This document shows positions 10,390-18,972 of a stretch of 64,000 bases of DNA, piece by piece. The first letter of the stretch is position 1. Every line of letters starts with the position of its first letter. This stretch comes from Paraliobacillus salinarum (lineage in GTDB: Bacteria > Bacillota > Bacilli > Bacillales > Amphibacillaceae), in NCBI RefSeq assembly GCF_014083865.1, contig NZ_JACEFA010000003.1, positions 62,001 through 126,000 on the forward strand. The letters are read 5' to 3'. The notes under the pieces are model-generated. The model made no database searches. It was not told the DNA's origin and saw only the letters and a program-made list of their open reading frames with translations. Both the position numbers and the translations under genes were made by a program.

Positions 10390-10421
10390 ATTCAATCCAC
10401 TCCTATACCGTTATCTTAAGG

Positions 10422-10451
10422 TGAGAGAAGAGGAATATTCCTCTTCTCTCA
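10422..10451. repeat. 30-bp perfect palindrome between the MBL-rhodanese and TauE genes
   Basis: A perfect inverted repeat with no loop bases, purine-rich on one arm (GAGAGAAGAGGAA). In RNA it would form a very stable hairpin. There is no T-run on either side, so it looks more like an mRNA processing or stability element than a simple terminator. Confidence 0.7.
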
Positions 10452-10464
10452 TACAGTTAAATTA

Positions 10465-11592
10465 TTATCTTACTGCACAACGGTTAGGACCAATTTCCAT
10501 TTCACGTTGCTTCTCAGAATCTGGTTCAATTTTCCCCATGTTTGTTTCTCTAATTTCTTGATAAGCATTCGGTTGTGGTGGTAGGTTCTCTGTTACCATT
10601 TGGCGGAAGGTTGTTTCATCATCCACATTTAAGCCATGATTTTCTTTAAATAAATCTCCAAGCTTTTTACCTACTGTTCCATCTTCATTTAATTCATCTA
10701 CAATCATAAAGTGGGCTGGTAGAACAACTAGTTCATCAGAAAGCTGTTTATATTTTGAATATAAGCTATTTCTTAAGTCTCCTACCCAATCTTCTGCTTT
10801 TCCTGCAAGATCCGGTCTACCGATTGAATCGATAAAAAGTATATCTCCAGTTAACAGGTACGAATCATCAATAATAAAAGATGTTGATCCGATAGTATGA
10901 CCTGGTGTGTATAATGCATTAATATCAATCGTTGATGCACCAACTTGAATTAACTGACCATCTTTTAAAGGATTATAAGAAAATGTTACTTCTGTCGCAT
11001 CTTTTGGTGGTAACCAGTATGATGCACCTGTTTCTTGTGCTATTAAGCGTCCACCAGAAATGTGGTCAGCATGCAAGTGTGTATCTAACGCATGTTTAAT
11101 TGTTACATTTTTTTCTTTAGCAAAGTTAACAAATACATCTGTCATTCTAACCGGATCAATTACAGCTGCTTCCTCACCTGAGACTACCATATAAGATAGG
11201 CAACCTTTTCCTATACGAACGAATTGATATAATTCCCCGCCACCATTCAATTCTCCTACTCTTACCGGCTCTAAATGTTCACTCCAAGCCTTCATTCCAC
11301 CTTCAAGATAAGAAACATCTAGTCCAGCTTCTGATAACATTTCAGCTACCATTACAGATGAACCTTCTTTCGCACAAACAACTAAAATATCTTTGTCTTT
11401 AGGTAGCTTATCTAAAATGCTTTCTACACCATCAATCAACTCAAAGTACGGGATATTTAAATAGTCGAATTGATGTCCTTCTACCTTCCAATCTTCAAAA
11501 GCATCTTGATTTCTCACATCTAAAATAAATAGTTTTTCATTGTTAATTACTTTCTTCGCTACTTGACCTGGCGTCATTGCTTTCATCGTCAT
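10465..11592 (-). CDS. Rhodanese-MBL fusion, persulfide dioxygenase-like (YrkH/CstB-related)
   Basis: 375 residues. Residues 1-107 form a rhodanese domain with candidate Cys73 in VVCAKEG. Residues 115-330 form a metallo-beta-lactamase/glyoxalase-II-like domain of the ETHE1 type: metal motif THLHADH at 171-177, then TPGHTIGS and [13 protein letters not shown]. Such enzymes oxidise persulfide to sulfite or thiosulfate. The domain order (rhodanese first) is the reverse of S. aureus CstB. The ATG at 11592 follows GGAGG. It lies between the glutaredoxin-like gene and the TauE permease, which could export the product. Confidence 0.9.
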   Translation of the reverse strand: MTMKAMTPGQVAKKVINNEKLFILDVRNQDAFEDWKVEGHQFDYLNIPYFELIDGVESILDKLPKDKDILVVCAKEGSSVMVAEMLSEAGLDVSYLEGGMKAWSEHLEPVRVGELNGGGELYQFVRIGKGCLSYMVVSGEEAAVIDPVRMTDVFVNFAKEKNVTIKHALDTHLHADHISGGRLIAQETGASYWLPPKDATEVTFSYNPLKDGQLIQVGASTIDINALYTPGHTIGSTSFIIDDSYLLTGDILFIDSIGRPDLAGKAEDWVGDLRNSLYSKYKQLSDELVVLPAHFMIVDELNEDGTVGKKLGDLFKENHGLNVDDETTFRQMVTENLPPQPNAYQEIRETNMGKIEPDSEKQREMEIGPNRCAVR

Positions 11593-11649
11593 AATAAATC
11601 CTCCAATTTTATACTTTTTATACTCTTTTGTTTACTATTTAGCCATAAA

Positions 11650-11684
11650 AGTAGGCGCATGTACTAAATAATAGTACGAGCACC
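11650..11684 (-). terminator. Hairpin between glutaredoxin-like and MBL genes
   Basis: Imperfect arms built round GTACTA/TAGTAC with GGTGC/GCGCC at the base, followed by a short T-rich stretch on the minus strand. It may partially terminate and so set the ratio of the two products. Confidence 0.55.
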
Positions 11685-11691
11685 TAATGAT

Positions 11692-11925
11692 TTATTTTTC
11701 TAATGCAGCCATAATTTGATTTGGATCAAATCCAACAATCCATTTGCCATTAACTTCAGTTTGAGGAACCCCCATTTGACCTGTTGATTCTACAACATAG
11801 CGCATTGCATCTGGCTTCTCTTCTACATTCACTTCTTCAAAAGGAATGTTTTGATCTGTTAAATAATTTTTCAACATGACACAATAAGGACAAGATGTCG
11901 TTGTGTACACTTTCATTTGACTCAT
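11692..11925 (-). CDS. Glutaredoxin-like thiol protein
   Basis: 77-residue glutaredoxin/NrdH-type protein with the redox motif CPYC (Cys12, Cys15), followed by the family's cis-proline segment MGVPQTEVNG and GFDPNQI. Cytoplasmic. Start fits GGAGG ten bases upstream. It is the first gene behind the strongest promoter of the sulfur region, whose spacer contains a CstR-type operator, so it probably reduces protein persulfides or mixed disulfides formed under sulfide stress. Confidence 0.9.
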   Translation of the reverse strand: MSQMKVYTTTSCPYCVMLKNYLTDQNIPFEEVNVEEKPDAMRYVVESTGQMGVPQTEVNGKWIVGFDPNQIMAALEK

Positions 11926-11956
11926 TTGTTAATCCTCCATTTTTAAAAGTTTCTAA

Positions 11957-11972
11957 ATACCTATAAGGGTAT
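11957..11972. promoter_or_regulatory. Second CstR/CsoR-type palindrome in the glutaredoxin leader
   Basis: ATACCTATAAGGGTAT, of the same ATACC-N6-GGTAT form, lies about 40 bases downstream of the predicted transcription start and 65 bases from the site at 12022. It could act as a roadblock or looping site. Confidence 0.6.
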
Positions 11973-12016
11973 ATTAACAGCGAAAAAAATATAGTGCAAT
12001 TAAATTGCTTACTCTT

Positions 12017-12045
12017 AATATATACCCCCTTAGGTATAATGTCAA
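12017..12045 (-). promoter_or_regulatory. SigA promoter with CstR/CsoR-type operator for the glutaredoxin/MBL/TauE genes
   Basis: Consensus TTGACA (12040-12045), a 17-base spacer and TATATT (12017-12022). The palindrome ATACCCCCTTAGGTAT (12022-12037) occupies the spacer, an ideal place for a repressor that releases DNA when persulfidated. Confidence 0.75.
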
Positions 12046-12128
12046 GAGAAAATAATGTACTTTTTTTAATTCTAAAATGAACACCATTATTATAGTACAG
12101 AAAAAGTTCTTGAAGGACGCAGATGACC

Positions 12129-12365
12129 TTATTCATTTATTTTGTTCTTCAACCGATCATATTCTTCCTCTGAAATTTCACCTTTTGCTAACCTATATTT
12201 TAATATATCTAAAGCATTGTTTGCTTGATTACTTTTTTCAGATGAACCATTTTTAACAACCCATACAACTAAAATGACTAATCCTATTAATATGATTAAC
12301 CCAAAAAAACTAAATCCAAACATACCATTCCCATACCAATTTGTACCATGCATCACACGTATCAT
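12129..12365 (-). CDS. Small membrane protein with C-terminal SHOCT domain
   Basis: 78 residues: a short glycine- and tryptophan-containing N-terminus, one membrane helix (about residues 17-36, GLIILIGLVILVVWVV), then a SHOCT motif (ALDILKYRLAKGEISEEEYDRLK). SHOCT segments are short oligomerisation modules of unknown role. The start could be ATG 12365 or ATG 12353. It lies just upstream of the sulfur genes but is separated from them by their own promoter. Confidence 0.8.
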   Translation of the reverse strand: MIRVMHGTNWYGNGMFGFSFFGLIILIGLVILVVWVVKNGSSEKSNQANNALDILKYRLAKGEISEEEYDRLKNKINE

Positions 12366-12429
12366 CCTTTCCTTGTTTAATTAATTATTAAAACAACTAG
12401 TGACTAACTAACTTCTATCAGATAAGATT

Positions 12430-12472
12430 CGATGATAAAGGCTAACAGTGATATTGCATCCCTTTATCATCG
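12430..12472. terminator. Hairpin after the LOV-EAL gene
   Basis: Perfect 12-base arms CGATGATAAAGG/CCTTTATCATCG with an 18-19-base loop, 60 bases past the stop of the minus-strand gene. No strong T-run. Confidence 0.55.
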
Positions 12473-12531
12473 AAAACCTATATATGATATACCCGATCCC
12501 CGCTTCAAAAAATCATAAATTAGCTCATTAA

Positions 12532-15321
12532 TCAAATATTATTCATGGCTAATTTATTTGAATAAATACTATCAATTGTGCTGAATAATAGATTTTTAGG
12601 AACAGGCTTACTGTACCAATATCCTTGGAAATAGTAGCAGCCTAATTTTTTTAACAATTCCACATGTTGCTTTGTTTCCGTTCCTTCTACAATTACCTCT
12701 AACCCTAATGTGCGTGCCATTTCCATAATTGCTTGTACAATCGCAAAGTCATTATTATCCTCGTGTATATTAGTAATAAACGCACGGTCTATTTTTAAAT
12801 AGTCTAGTTGAAATTGTTTTAAATAGGATAAAGAAGAATAGCCTACACCAAAATCATCTACAGCAACTTGAATACCTAACTCTTTTATTTGCTGTAAAAT
12901 TCTTATGGATAGTGATAAATCATGCATAAGCATACTTTCTGTAATTTCAAAAATAATTTGGTTAGCAGGGCATCCTGTCTCATTTAATATTTTCTCAACT
13001 ATTGAAATAAAGGTCGGTTCTTCTAATTGTGCATAACTAATATTTATTGATGCTTTGATTGAATTACCTTGATGGCGCCATTTCACAACATCTTGACATA
13101 CTTCTTGCAAGACCCATGTCCCAATCGGAACAATCCATTTTGTTTCTTCCGCAATAGGTATAAATTGATTTGGTGAAATGATTCCTAATTCCTCATGCCT
13201 CCAACGAATCAAAGCTTCAACACTTACTACATCATTTGTTTTCGTATCAATTTGCGGTTGATACCACACTTCAAATTCCTCTTTATTCAAAGCATGATAT
13301 AACTCATTTTGAAGCGTAAATGAATCAATCGCCCCTTCTTCCATTCCTTCACTATAAATATGATACTGTTGCTTTCCTTTTCTTCTTGCTTCTTTTAAAG
13401 CTAATTCTGCTTCGAGTATAACACCTTCTGTTGATTGCTTATTAAATAAAGTTGCACCAATACTTACTGTTGCGACAAATTCTTTTGATTGATAATACCA
13501 CGAAATATCCAAACGATTTAATAGCTTTTTGAGCGCTTCTTCTAATATTCGATTGTTTTCTATATCATTAATTAAAATAGAAAACTCATCTTCACCCGTT
13601 CGACCAATAACTGCCTCTGGAAAGACTTCTTTTATCAGATCCACTACATTCGTTAGGACATATTCGTCAGCACCTTGACCAAATGTATTACTTATCTCTT
13701 TCATTTGATCAAAATCTAATACAAATAATGCTTGGTTATCTGTAAAATTCAAGTGTTTATCTAATAATTTTTTAAAATGATACCTATTTGGCAATTGAGT
13801 TAGTCCATCATAATACAACACATGATTTAAAGAACTTTCGAATTTCTTACGTTCTGTCACATCTTTCGCTACGAGAAGGATCTTATACTGATTTTCCTCA
13901 TCATCTAGAAATTGTTTACCATCAACATCGACATAATGAGTCACACCTTGTAAATCCTTTAACTCAACCTCTACTCTATCAAACTCGACACCATTTTTTA
14001 ATTGATCAACTAAAGCTAACAATTTATGCTTAGAATCATCTACTAAAGCATCTATAATGGATGAAAAGTCATACTTCTCACCTATTAATCTTTTATGTGA
14101 AGGTGACATATACTCCACCTTTAAATCCTTTGTAACAACTAATATGAAATCGGTAGAATTATTTGCTATTAAACGATATCTTCTCTCATTCTTTTTAATA
14201 CGTTCTAAATACTCTATGCTTTTCAATGAAAAACTTAGTATGGAAGCATAATTTCTTATAGTATCTAATAGAATGGCATCTAACGGTTCTTCTTCTTTAG
14301 AGAACCCAAAGAATACGCCAAGTATTTGCTGATCCTCACTAACTATAGGAGTGATACAAAAGTGATGAAAATCTGCTTGAATTAACAAATTCCAATAAAA
14401 ACCGAAAGAATCATCTGTTACCATTTCTTTAATTATTTTTTGATTATCATTAAGAATCATATCAATATAATTCTTTCGAGAATCATTAAACGTTAAACCA
14501 TCCAAATCACTCTTTAATTGATCGGGTACTAAAGTAGAGCCAAAGCATTGAATAATTTTTTGTTCATCATCTAAACGTAAAATGATACAGCCTATGTCTA
14601 AGTGGTCTTCTATCATTTGGCAAGAGTCAGTAATCGTTTTAAAGATGTCATTTGAAGAAATTATTTTCTTTACCATCCTAAACTGATTTTCCATAAATAT
14701 TTCCTGAGTTCGTTTTTTCGTGATATCCTCTTGGATGCCTATAAAAGATGTTAGTCGTCCGCTTTCATCATAAATTGGGTTAATTCTAAGCGAATTCCAA
14801 AAAGGTGTCCCATCCTTACGATAATTTTTAAGTTCTATTTGAATCGGTTGTTCATTCTCAATTGCTTGTCTAATCTTATCTGTATTTCTTGTATCTTCAC
14901 CCTGTAGAAAACGACAATTCTCTCCTATAATTTCTTCACGCTGATAACCAGTTATTTGTTCAAACCCTTCATTTACATACACAATAGGATTATCATTTTG
15001 TTTTGGATCAGTAATTAACATCCCTGATGATGATTGTTCAAATAAGTGCTGGAAAACTTTATTCTCATTAATCACTTCTAATAGTTTCTTCTCTTTAGCA
15101 AGTCGACGCTTCACTTGGTCATCATGCTGTTTCACTAAGACACGAACCATAAAATAGATTAATATCATTGTAAATAAAACAAATAAAAACCCTTTGATGG
15201 TTTGCAGCTGAGCCAGACTTTGCGAATCATCTGTTATTATATTCAATATATGATCTGAGGACACGACCCAAGCTAAACCAAAAATAAGATAAATAATGCT
15301 CACCTTTAAAGCAGACTTCAC
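12532..15321 (-). CDS. Membrane-bound LOV-GAF-PAS-GGDEF-EAL protein, likely blue-light c-di-GMP phosphodiesterase
   Basis: 929 residues. Two N-terminal membrane helices (about 5-22 and 42-63) are followed by a PAS domain of the LOV class at about 88-205. It has the photoactive-cysteine signature GENCRFLQG (Cys136), NYRKDGTPFWN and GIQEDIT (Gln197), which together define flavin-binding LOV domains. A GAF-like region (about 215-365) and a second PAS (about 375-490) follow. The GGDEF domain has a degenerate GEDEF motif, so cyclase activity is doubtful. The EAL domain keeps EALIRW, FEITES, DDFGVGYSS, KIDR, EGTET and QGYWYSKP, consistent with an active phosphodiesterase. The GTG start is nine bases after AAGGAG. 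Confidence 0.9.
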   Translation of the reverse strand: MKSALKVSIIYLIFGLAWVVSSDHILNIITDDSQSLAQLQTIKGFLFVLFTMILIYFMVRVLVKQHDDQVKRRLAKEKKLLEVINENKVFQHLFEQSSSGMLITDPKQNDNPIVYVNEGFEQITGYQREEIIGENCRFLQGEDTRNTDKIRQAIENEQPIQIELKNYRKDGTPFWNSLRINPIYDESGRLTSFIGIQEDITKKRTQEIFMENQFRMVKKIISSNDIFKTITDSCQMIEDHLDIGCIILRLDDEQKIIQCFGSTLVPDQLKSDLDGLTFNDSRKNYIDMILNDNQKIIKEMVTDDSFGFYWNLLIQADFHHFCITPIVSEDQQILGVFFGFSKEEEPLDAILLDTIRNYASILSFSLKSIEYLERIKKNERRYRLIANNSTDFILVVTKDLKVEYMSPSHKRLIGEKYDFSSIIDALVDDSKHKLLALVDQLKNGVEFDRVEVELKDLQGVTHYVDVDGKQFLDDEENQYKILLVAKDVTERKKFESSLNHVLYYDGLTQLPNRYHFKKLLDKHLNFTDNQALFVLDFDQMKEISNTFGQGADEYVLTNVVDLIKEVFPEAVIGRTGEDEFSILINDIENNRILEEALKKLLNRLDISWYYQSKEFVATVSIGATLFNKQSTEGVILEAELALKEARRKGKQQYHIYSEGMEEGAIDSFTLQNELYHALNKEEFEVWYQPQIDTKTNDVVSVEALIRWRHEELGIISPNQFIPIAEETKWIVPIGTWVLQEVCQDVVKWRHQGNSIKASINISYAQLEEPTFISIVEKILNETGCPANQIIFEITESMLMHDLSLSIRILQQIKELGIQVAVDDFGVGYSSLSYLKQFQLDYLKIDRAFITNIHEDNNDFAIVQAIMEMARTLGLEVIVEGTETKQHVELLKKLGCYYFQGYWYSKPVPKNLLFSTIDSIYSNKLAMNNI

Positions 15322-15373
15322 AATCGTTCACTCCTTAAAGCATGCAAATTATGTTAAATAAACTAGAGAAAAT

Positions 15374-15399
15374 ATATCGATTGTTATAAGTTTCTTTTA
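15374..15399 (-). promoter_or_regulatory. Possible SigD promoter of the LOV-EAL gene
   Basis: TAAA (15396-15399), 14 bases, then ATCGATAT (15374-15381), six of eight matches to the SigD -10 GCCGATAT. It lies about 55 bases before the GTG start. Confidence 0.45.
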
Positions 15400-15546
15400 A
15401 ATACTTAGTTATCACTACCACTTTTTTGTACGGTTTAGTCAAAAAATTTATAAAAAACAAATAAATAGTCTATACATTTATTGCTTTAATGAATATAGAA
15501 AAGACTGCCTAAAAAGTTTCATTAACCATTTAAACAGCCATTTCCA

Positions 15547-15900
15547 TTAATTTGATTCATTTATTTGTTTTTTCATATCTTCTTTAAGGTCATCTCGAAC
15601 ACTATTATCCCAAATTCGAACACCTGCATGATAAGCAGATCTCGCCATCATAAATCCGCCAATAGGTGCAGTAATAAACACAAAAACAATGGTAAGGATC
15701 AGCTTACCACTTACTTGACCATGTGTAGCAGCATAGAAGATGAAGAGGCCGATCATTGAACCAATGACACCAAATGTTGATGCTTTTGTTGCAGCATTTA
15801 TTCTTGTATAAGTATCTGGTAAACGAATAATCGCTACAGCACCTAGCAATGTGAATAATGCACCAACTAAAACAAAAAAACTAATCACTATCTCTATCAA
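15547..15900 (-). CDS. mrpG: Mrp Na+/H+ antiporter subunit G
   Basis: 117 residues, three membrane spans, with the family signature LGAVAIIRLPDTYTRINAATKASTFGVIG. A required subunit of the multi-protein CPA3 antiporter that expels Na+ for H+. It is last in the operon and overlaps mrpF by 20 bases, implying translational coupling. Confidence 0.95.
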   Translation of the reverse strand: MIEIVISFFVLVGALFTLLGAVAIIRLPDTYTRINAATKASTFGVIGSMIGLFIFYAATHGQVSGKLILTIVFVFITAPIGGFMMARSAYHAGVRIWDNSVRDDLKEDMKKQINESN

Positions 15901-16162
15901 TGATAACCCCTCCTTCCATATATTTAGATAATGCTACTGTCCCAAAGAAAGATAAAATCCCTAAAACAAGTAAAATTTCCGTATAGACCAAAGTATCTTG
16001 AATAATCATTAGCATACCAACGAATCCAATCATCGTTATTCCCAACAAATCTAATGCCACGATGCGATCAAACATAGTTGGCCCTTTAATCATTCGAATA
16101 AAGCAAAGGAGAATTGCAACCGATAAAATAACTAAGACAATCCATGCCACTGTATCAAGCAT
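15881..16162 (-). CDS. mrpF: Mrp Na+/H+ antiporter subunit F
   Basis: 93 residues with three membrane helices and the MrpF motif IKGPTMFDRIVALDLLGI. A small subunit of the hetero-oligomeric antiporter. Its start overlaps the mrpE stop and its end overlaps mrpG. Confidence 0.95.
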   Translation of the reverse strand: MLDTVAWIVLVILSVAILLCFIRMIKGPTMFDRIVALDLLGITMIGFVGMLMIIQDTLVYTEILLVLGILSFFGTVALSKYMEGGVIIDRDSD

Positions 16163-16638
16163 TAATCAGTCACCTCCAAGATGCCTTTTTCAAATGTTTC
16201 TTTAATTCCAGCTATTACAGCTTCCTTATTATCAATGTCTAATGTGTGAATATACAATGTCTTCTGATCATCTGAAAATGACATGACGAGTGTACCTGGT
16301 GTCAACGTAATTAGACTGGCAAGTAAGGTTACTTCAATTCCAGATTTTAATTCTGTTGGATATGCGATAATACCAGGTTTAGCAGTCATTTTTGGAGACA
16401 AGACAATTTTAGCTACATTTAAATTCGCAATAATCATTTCTTTAATAAAAATTACTACTAATTTAGCAAAAGCCACTACCTTGGAGAAATAAATATCCGC
16501 TTTTAGAAAGCTTCTGAATAGATATAATAAAATTACCCCAAGAAAATAACCTACAATGAATGTTCCAAATGAGTAATCATTAGATAACAACATCCAAATA
16601 AGAGCTAAACTCAAGTTTAATAAAATTTGTAAAGCCAT
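16162..16638 (-). CDS. mrpE: Mrp Na+/H+ antiporter subunit E
   Basis: 158 residues: N-terminal membrane helices followed by a cytoplasmic domain with the family sequence LASLITLTPGTLVMSFSDD. MrpE helps stability and optimal antiport of the complex. It is separated from mrpD by 90 bases, unlike the tight spacing elsewhere in the operon; no clear promoter is visible in that gap. Confidence 0.94.
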   Translation of the reverse strand: MALQILLNLSLALIWMLLSNDYSFGTFIVGYFLGVILLYLFRSFLKADIYFSKVVAFAKLVVIFIKEMIIANLNVAKIVLSPKMTAKPGIIAYPTELKSGIEVTLLASLITLTPGTLVMSFSDDQKTLYIHTLDIDNKEAVIAGIKETFEKGILEVTD

Positions 16639-16728
16639 AGCACTACCCCTTTATTAGAAAAGCTAAGTATTCTAGTACAAAATAAACACGAAGCTTTTTG
16701 TATTGCAAAATTTTGATAAATAATTTAC

Positions 16729-18219
16729 TTATTTGCCTAGAACAGCTTGGATATAGTTTGTTGGATCTAGAATTTGATCAGCAACACCTAGAGAATAAGT
16801 AAAGATCGGTTCTGCAAGAAAACCTAAACCAATTGTCAATACTACTAAAGGTATAATCGGTCTTAATAATCCAAACATTTCTTTTTTATTAATATCCTCT
16901 TCTTTTATTGTTGGTTCACGCCAGAAAGCGTACATAAATATTTTCATCATAGAAAATAGTGTTAACACACCTACAATAAGCGCTACAGCCACAATGAAGT
17001 ATTCCTGCTCTTGTACTGCCGATAAGATTAACGCAAATTTACTAAAGAAACCACTTAAAGGCGGTATCCCCGCTAATGACATAGCTGATATAAAGAATAG
17101 CCAACCTAGCCAAGGATGTGTTTTTAATAAGCCACCCATTTTCTTTAAATCCGTTGTGCCAGTAATCTTTTCTGTTGCACCAGCGAAAAGGAATAGAGCT
17201 GATTTTACAATAATGTGGTGGGCGATGTAATAAATCGCACCTGCAATAGCTAATGGAGAAAATACCCCCAATCCCATTGCCATGTATCCCACCTGACTAA
17301 TAATATGAAAAGATAAGATACGTTTAAAATCAAATTGCGAGACGGCTCCAAGTACACCAAAGAACATCGTACCGGCAGCTAAGTATAAAATAATCGTATG
17401 TGTAAATGATGGATTATGAACAAAGATTAGGGTGAATGTTCGTATAATCGCATAAATACCTACTTTGGTTAATAAACCACCAAATAATGCAGAAATTGCT
17501 GCTGGAGGACCATAGTATGATTTTGGTAACCAAAAGTACAATGGGAACAGAGCACCTTTTGCACCAAAAACAAATAGGAAAATGATTGCAACACCATTTA
17601 GAATCCCTTCCTGCCCAAGTTCTGCAACACGTTCACCTAAATGCGCCATGTTTAACGTTCCGGTTGTTGCATATAGATACGCTAAAGCTACAAGGAAAAA
17701 CGCTGAGGCAACCATATTCATGACTACATACTTAAACGATTCTCTTAATTGATATCCAGTTCCACCATGGACAATCAATACATAAGAAGAAATCAACATT
17801 ACTTCAAAGAATACAAATAAGTTAAATATATCTCCTGTTAAAAATGCCCCATTCACACCAGTAAGCAAGTAAAAGTAGAATGGATAGAAATAGAATTTTT
17901 CACGGTCACTATGAATTGTCTTGAAAGCAAAAAATAAACAAACCGCACCAACGATACTTGATAAAATAACCATCATGGTTGCAAACATATCTGCAACTAA
18001 CACAATACCAAATGGTGCTGACCAATCTCCAACTTCTAAAGTAATGATCTGATCTGGTGATTGATATACAGCATAGGCTAAGTAGATAGCGACTATCAGC
18101 AAGGCAATACTGCTTATTCCTGCTATTACTCGTTGAATCCTATGTTTTTTTGCTAGAAAAATCAATATAGTTCCGATAAACATCGGTAATAATATTGGTA
18201 GCGTTAAAAAATTACTCAT
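16729..18219 (-). CDS. mrpD: Mrp Na+/H+ antiporter subunit D
   Basis: 496 residues, about 14 membrane helices, homologous to the proton-pumping NuoN/NuoM subunits of complex I. The conserved proton-path segment is seen in FFEVMLISSYVLIVHG (Glu) and in the Lys-bearing helices around GAKGALFPLYFWLPKSY. Together with MrpA it forms the ion-translocating core. It overlaps mrpC by eight bases. Confidence 0.96.
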   Translation of the reverse strand: MSNFLTLPILLPMFIGTILIFLAKKHRIQRVIAGISSIALLIVAIYLAYAVYQSPDQIITLEVGDWSAPFGIVLVADMFATMMVILSSIVGAVCLFFAFKTIHSDREKFYFYPFYFYLLTGVNGAFLTGDIFNLFVFFEVMLISSYVLIVHGGTGYQLRESFKYVVMNMVASAFFLVALAYLYATTGTLNMAHLGERVAELGQEGILNGVAIIFLFVFGAKGALFPLYFWLPKSYYGPPAAISALFGGLLTKVGIYAIIRTFTLIFVHNPSFTHTIILYLAAGTMFFGVLGAVSQFDFKRILSFHIISQVGYMAMGLGVFSPLAIAGAIYYIAHHIIVKSALFLFAGATEKITGTTDLKKMGGLLKTHPWLGWLFFISAMSLAGIPPLSGFFSKFALILSAVQEQEYFIVAVALIVGVLTLFSMMKIFMYAFWREPTIKEEDINKKEMFGLLRPIIPLVVLTIGLGFLAEPIFTYSLGVADQILDPTNYIQAVLGK

Positions 18220-18550
18220 CTGATCTTCCCCTTAATTGATCTAAATCATCTGTTTGGTGTACTTTATATGTTCTATACGTCATCACTAGTAATAAAGCGG
18301 TCATACCAAAGCTAATAACAATAGCGGTTAATATTAACGCCTGAGGTAAAGGATCGGTATAATTTGCAGCCTCTTCACCTAGTAATGGTGCAGATTTACC
18401 ACCTAAACCACCCATCGTCAAAATAAGTAAATGAGCACCGTGAGACAATAGAACTGTTCCTAGCACAACTCTGAATAAACTCTTTGTTAATATGAGGTAC
18501 GTCGCAACTGAGAACAATACACCAATTAGAATAGCTATCAAAATCTCCAT
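18212..18550 (-). CDS. mrpC: Mrp Na+/H+ antiporter subunit C
   Basis: 112 residues with three membrane helices, NuoK-like. The motifs VVLGTVLLSHGAHLLILTMGG and DPLPQALILTAIVISFG are typical of MrpC. Start overlaps the mrpB stop by one base. Confidence 0.96.
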   Translation of the reverse strand: MEILIAILIGVLFSVATYLILTKSLFRVVLGTVLLSHGAHLLILTMGGLGGKSAPLLGEEAANYTDPLPQALILTAIVISFGMTALLLVMTYRTYKVHQTDDLDQLRGRSDE

Positions 18551-18972
18551 TACGCATCATCCTCCGCAATCGTTGTAATAATTAGTAACGCAACTCCAAT
18601 TACGACGATGAATACACCAATATCAAATACCAATGCAGTCGTTAACTCAACCTCTCCTAAGATTGGTAAAGTTGCATACTTGAAAAACTGAGTTAAAAAT
18701 GGATAACCGAATAATACACTACTAACACCAGTACCCATCGCTAAAATTAAGCCAGTCGCTATAAAATAGGGATAATAAAATGGAAGCACCGACTTAATCG
18801 TTTTTAAATCGAAACTTACATATAACAAAACGATAGCTGACGCAGCCATTAAAGCTCCAATGAACCCTCCACCTGGATTGTTATGTCCAGCAAATAATAA
18901 ATACAAAGAAAAGGAAAGAATGATGAATACTGCGATTCGAGTGATCGTATGCAATGATAAGTTATTTTTCAT
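18550..18972 (-). CDS. mrpB: Mrp Na+/H+ antiporter subunit B
   Basis: 140 residues, four membrane helices. The signature AGHNNPGGGFIGALMAASAI is that of the MnhB/MrpB family. It begins directly after the mrpA stop, so the two are coupled. Confidence 0.96.
   Translation of the reverse strand: MKNNLSLHTITRIAVFIILSFSLYLLFAGHNNPGGGFIGALMAASAIVLLYVSFDLKTIKSVLPFYYPYFIATGLILAMGTGVSSVLFGYPFLTQFFKYATLPILGEVELTTALVFDIGVFIVVIGVALLIITTIAEDDA

Noticed and set aside
11837-12136. 99-codon minus-strand open frame across the glutaredoxin promoter
   Set aside because: It overlaps the real glutaredoxin gene, promoter and operators in another frame and has a low-complexity, unlikely translation.
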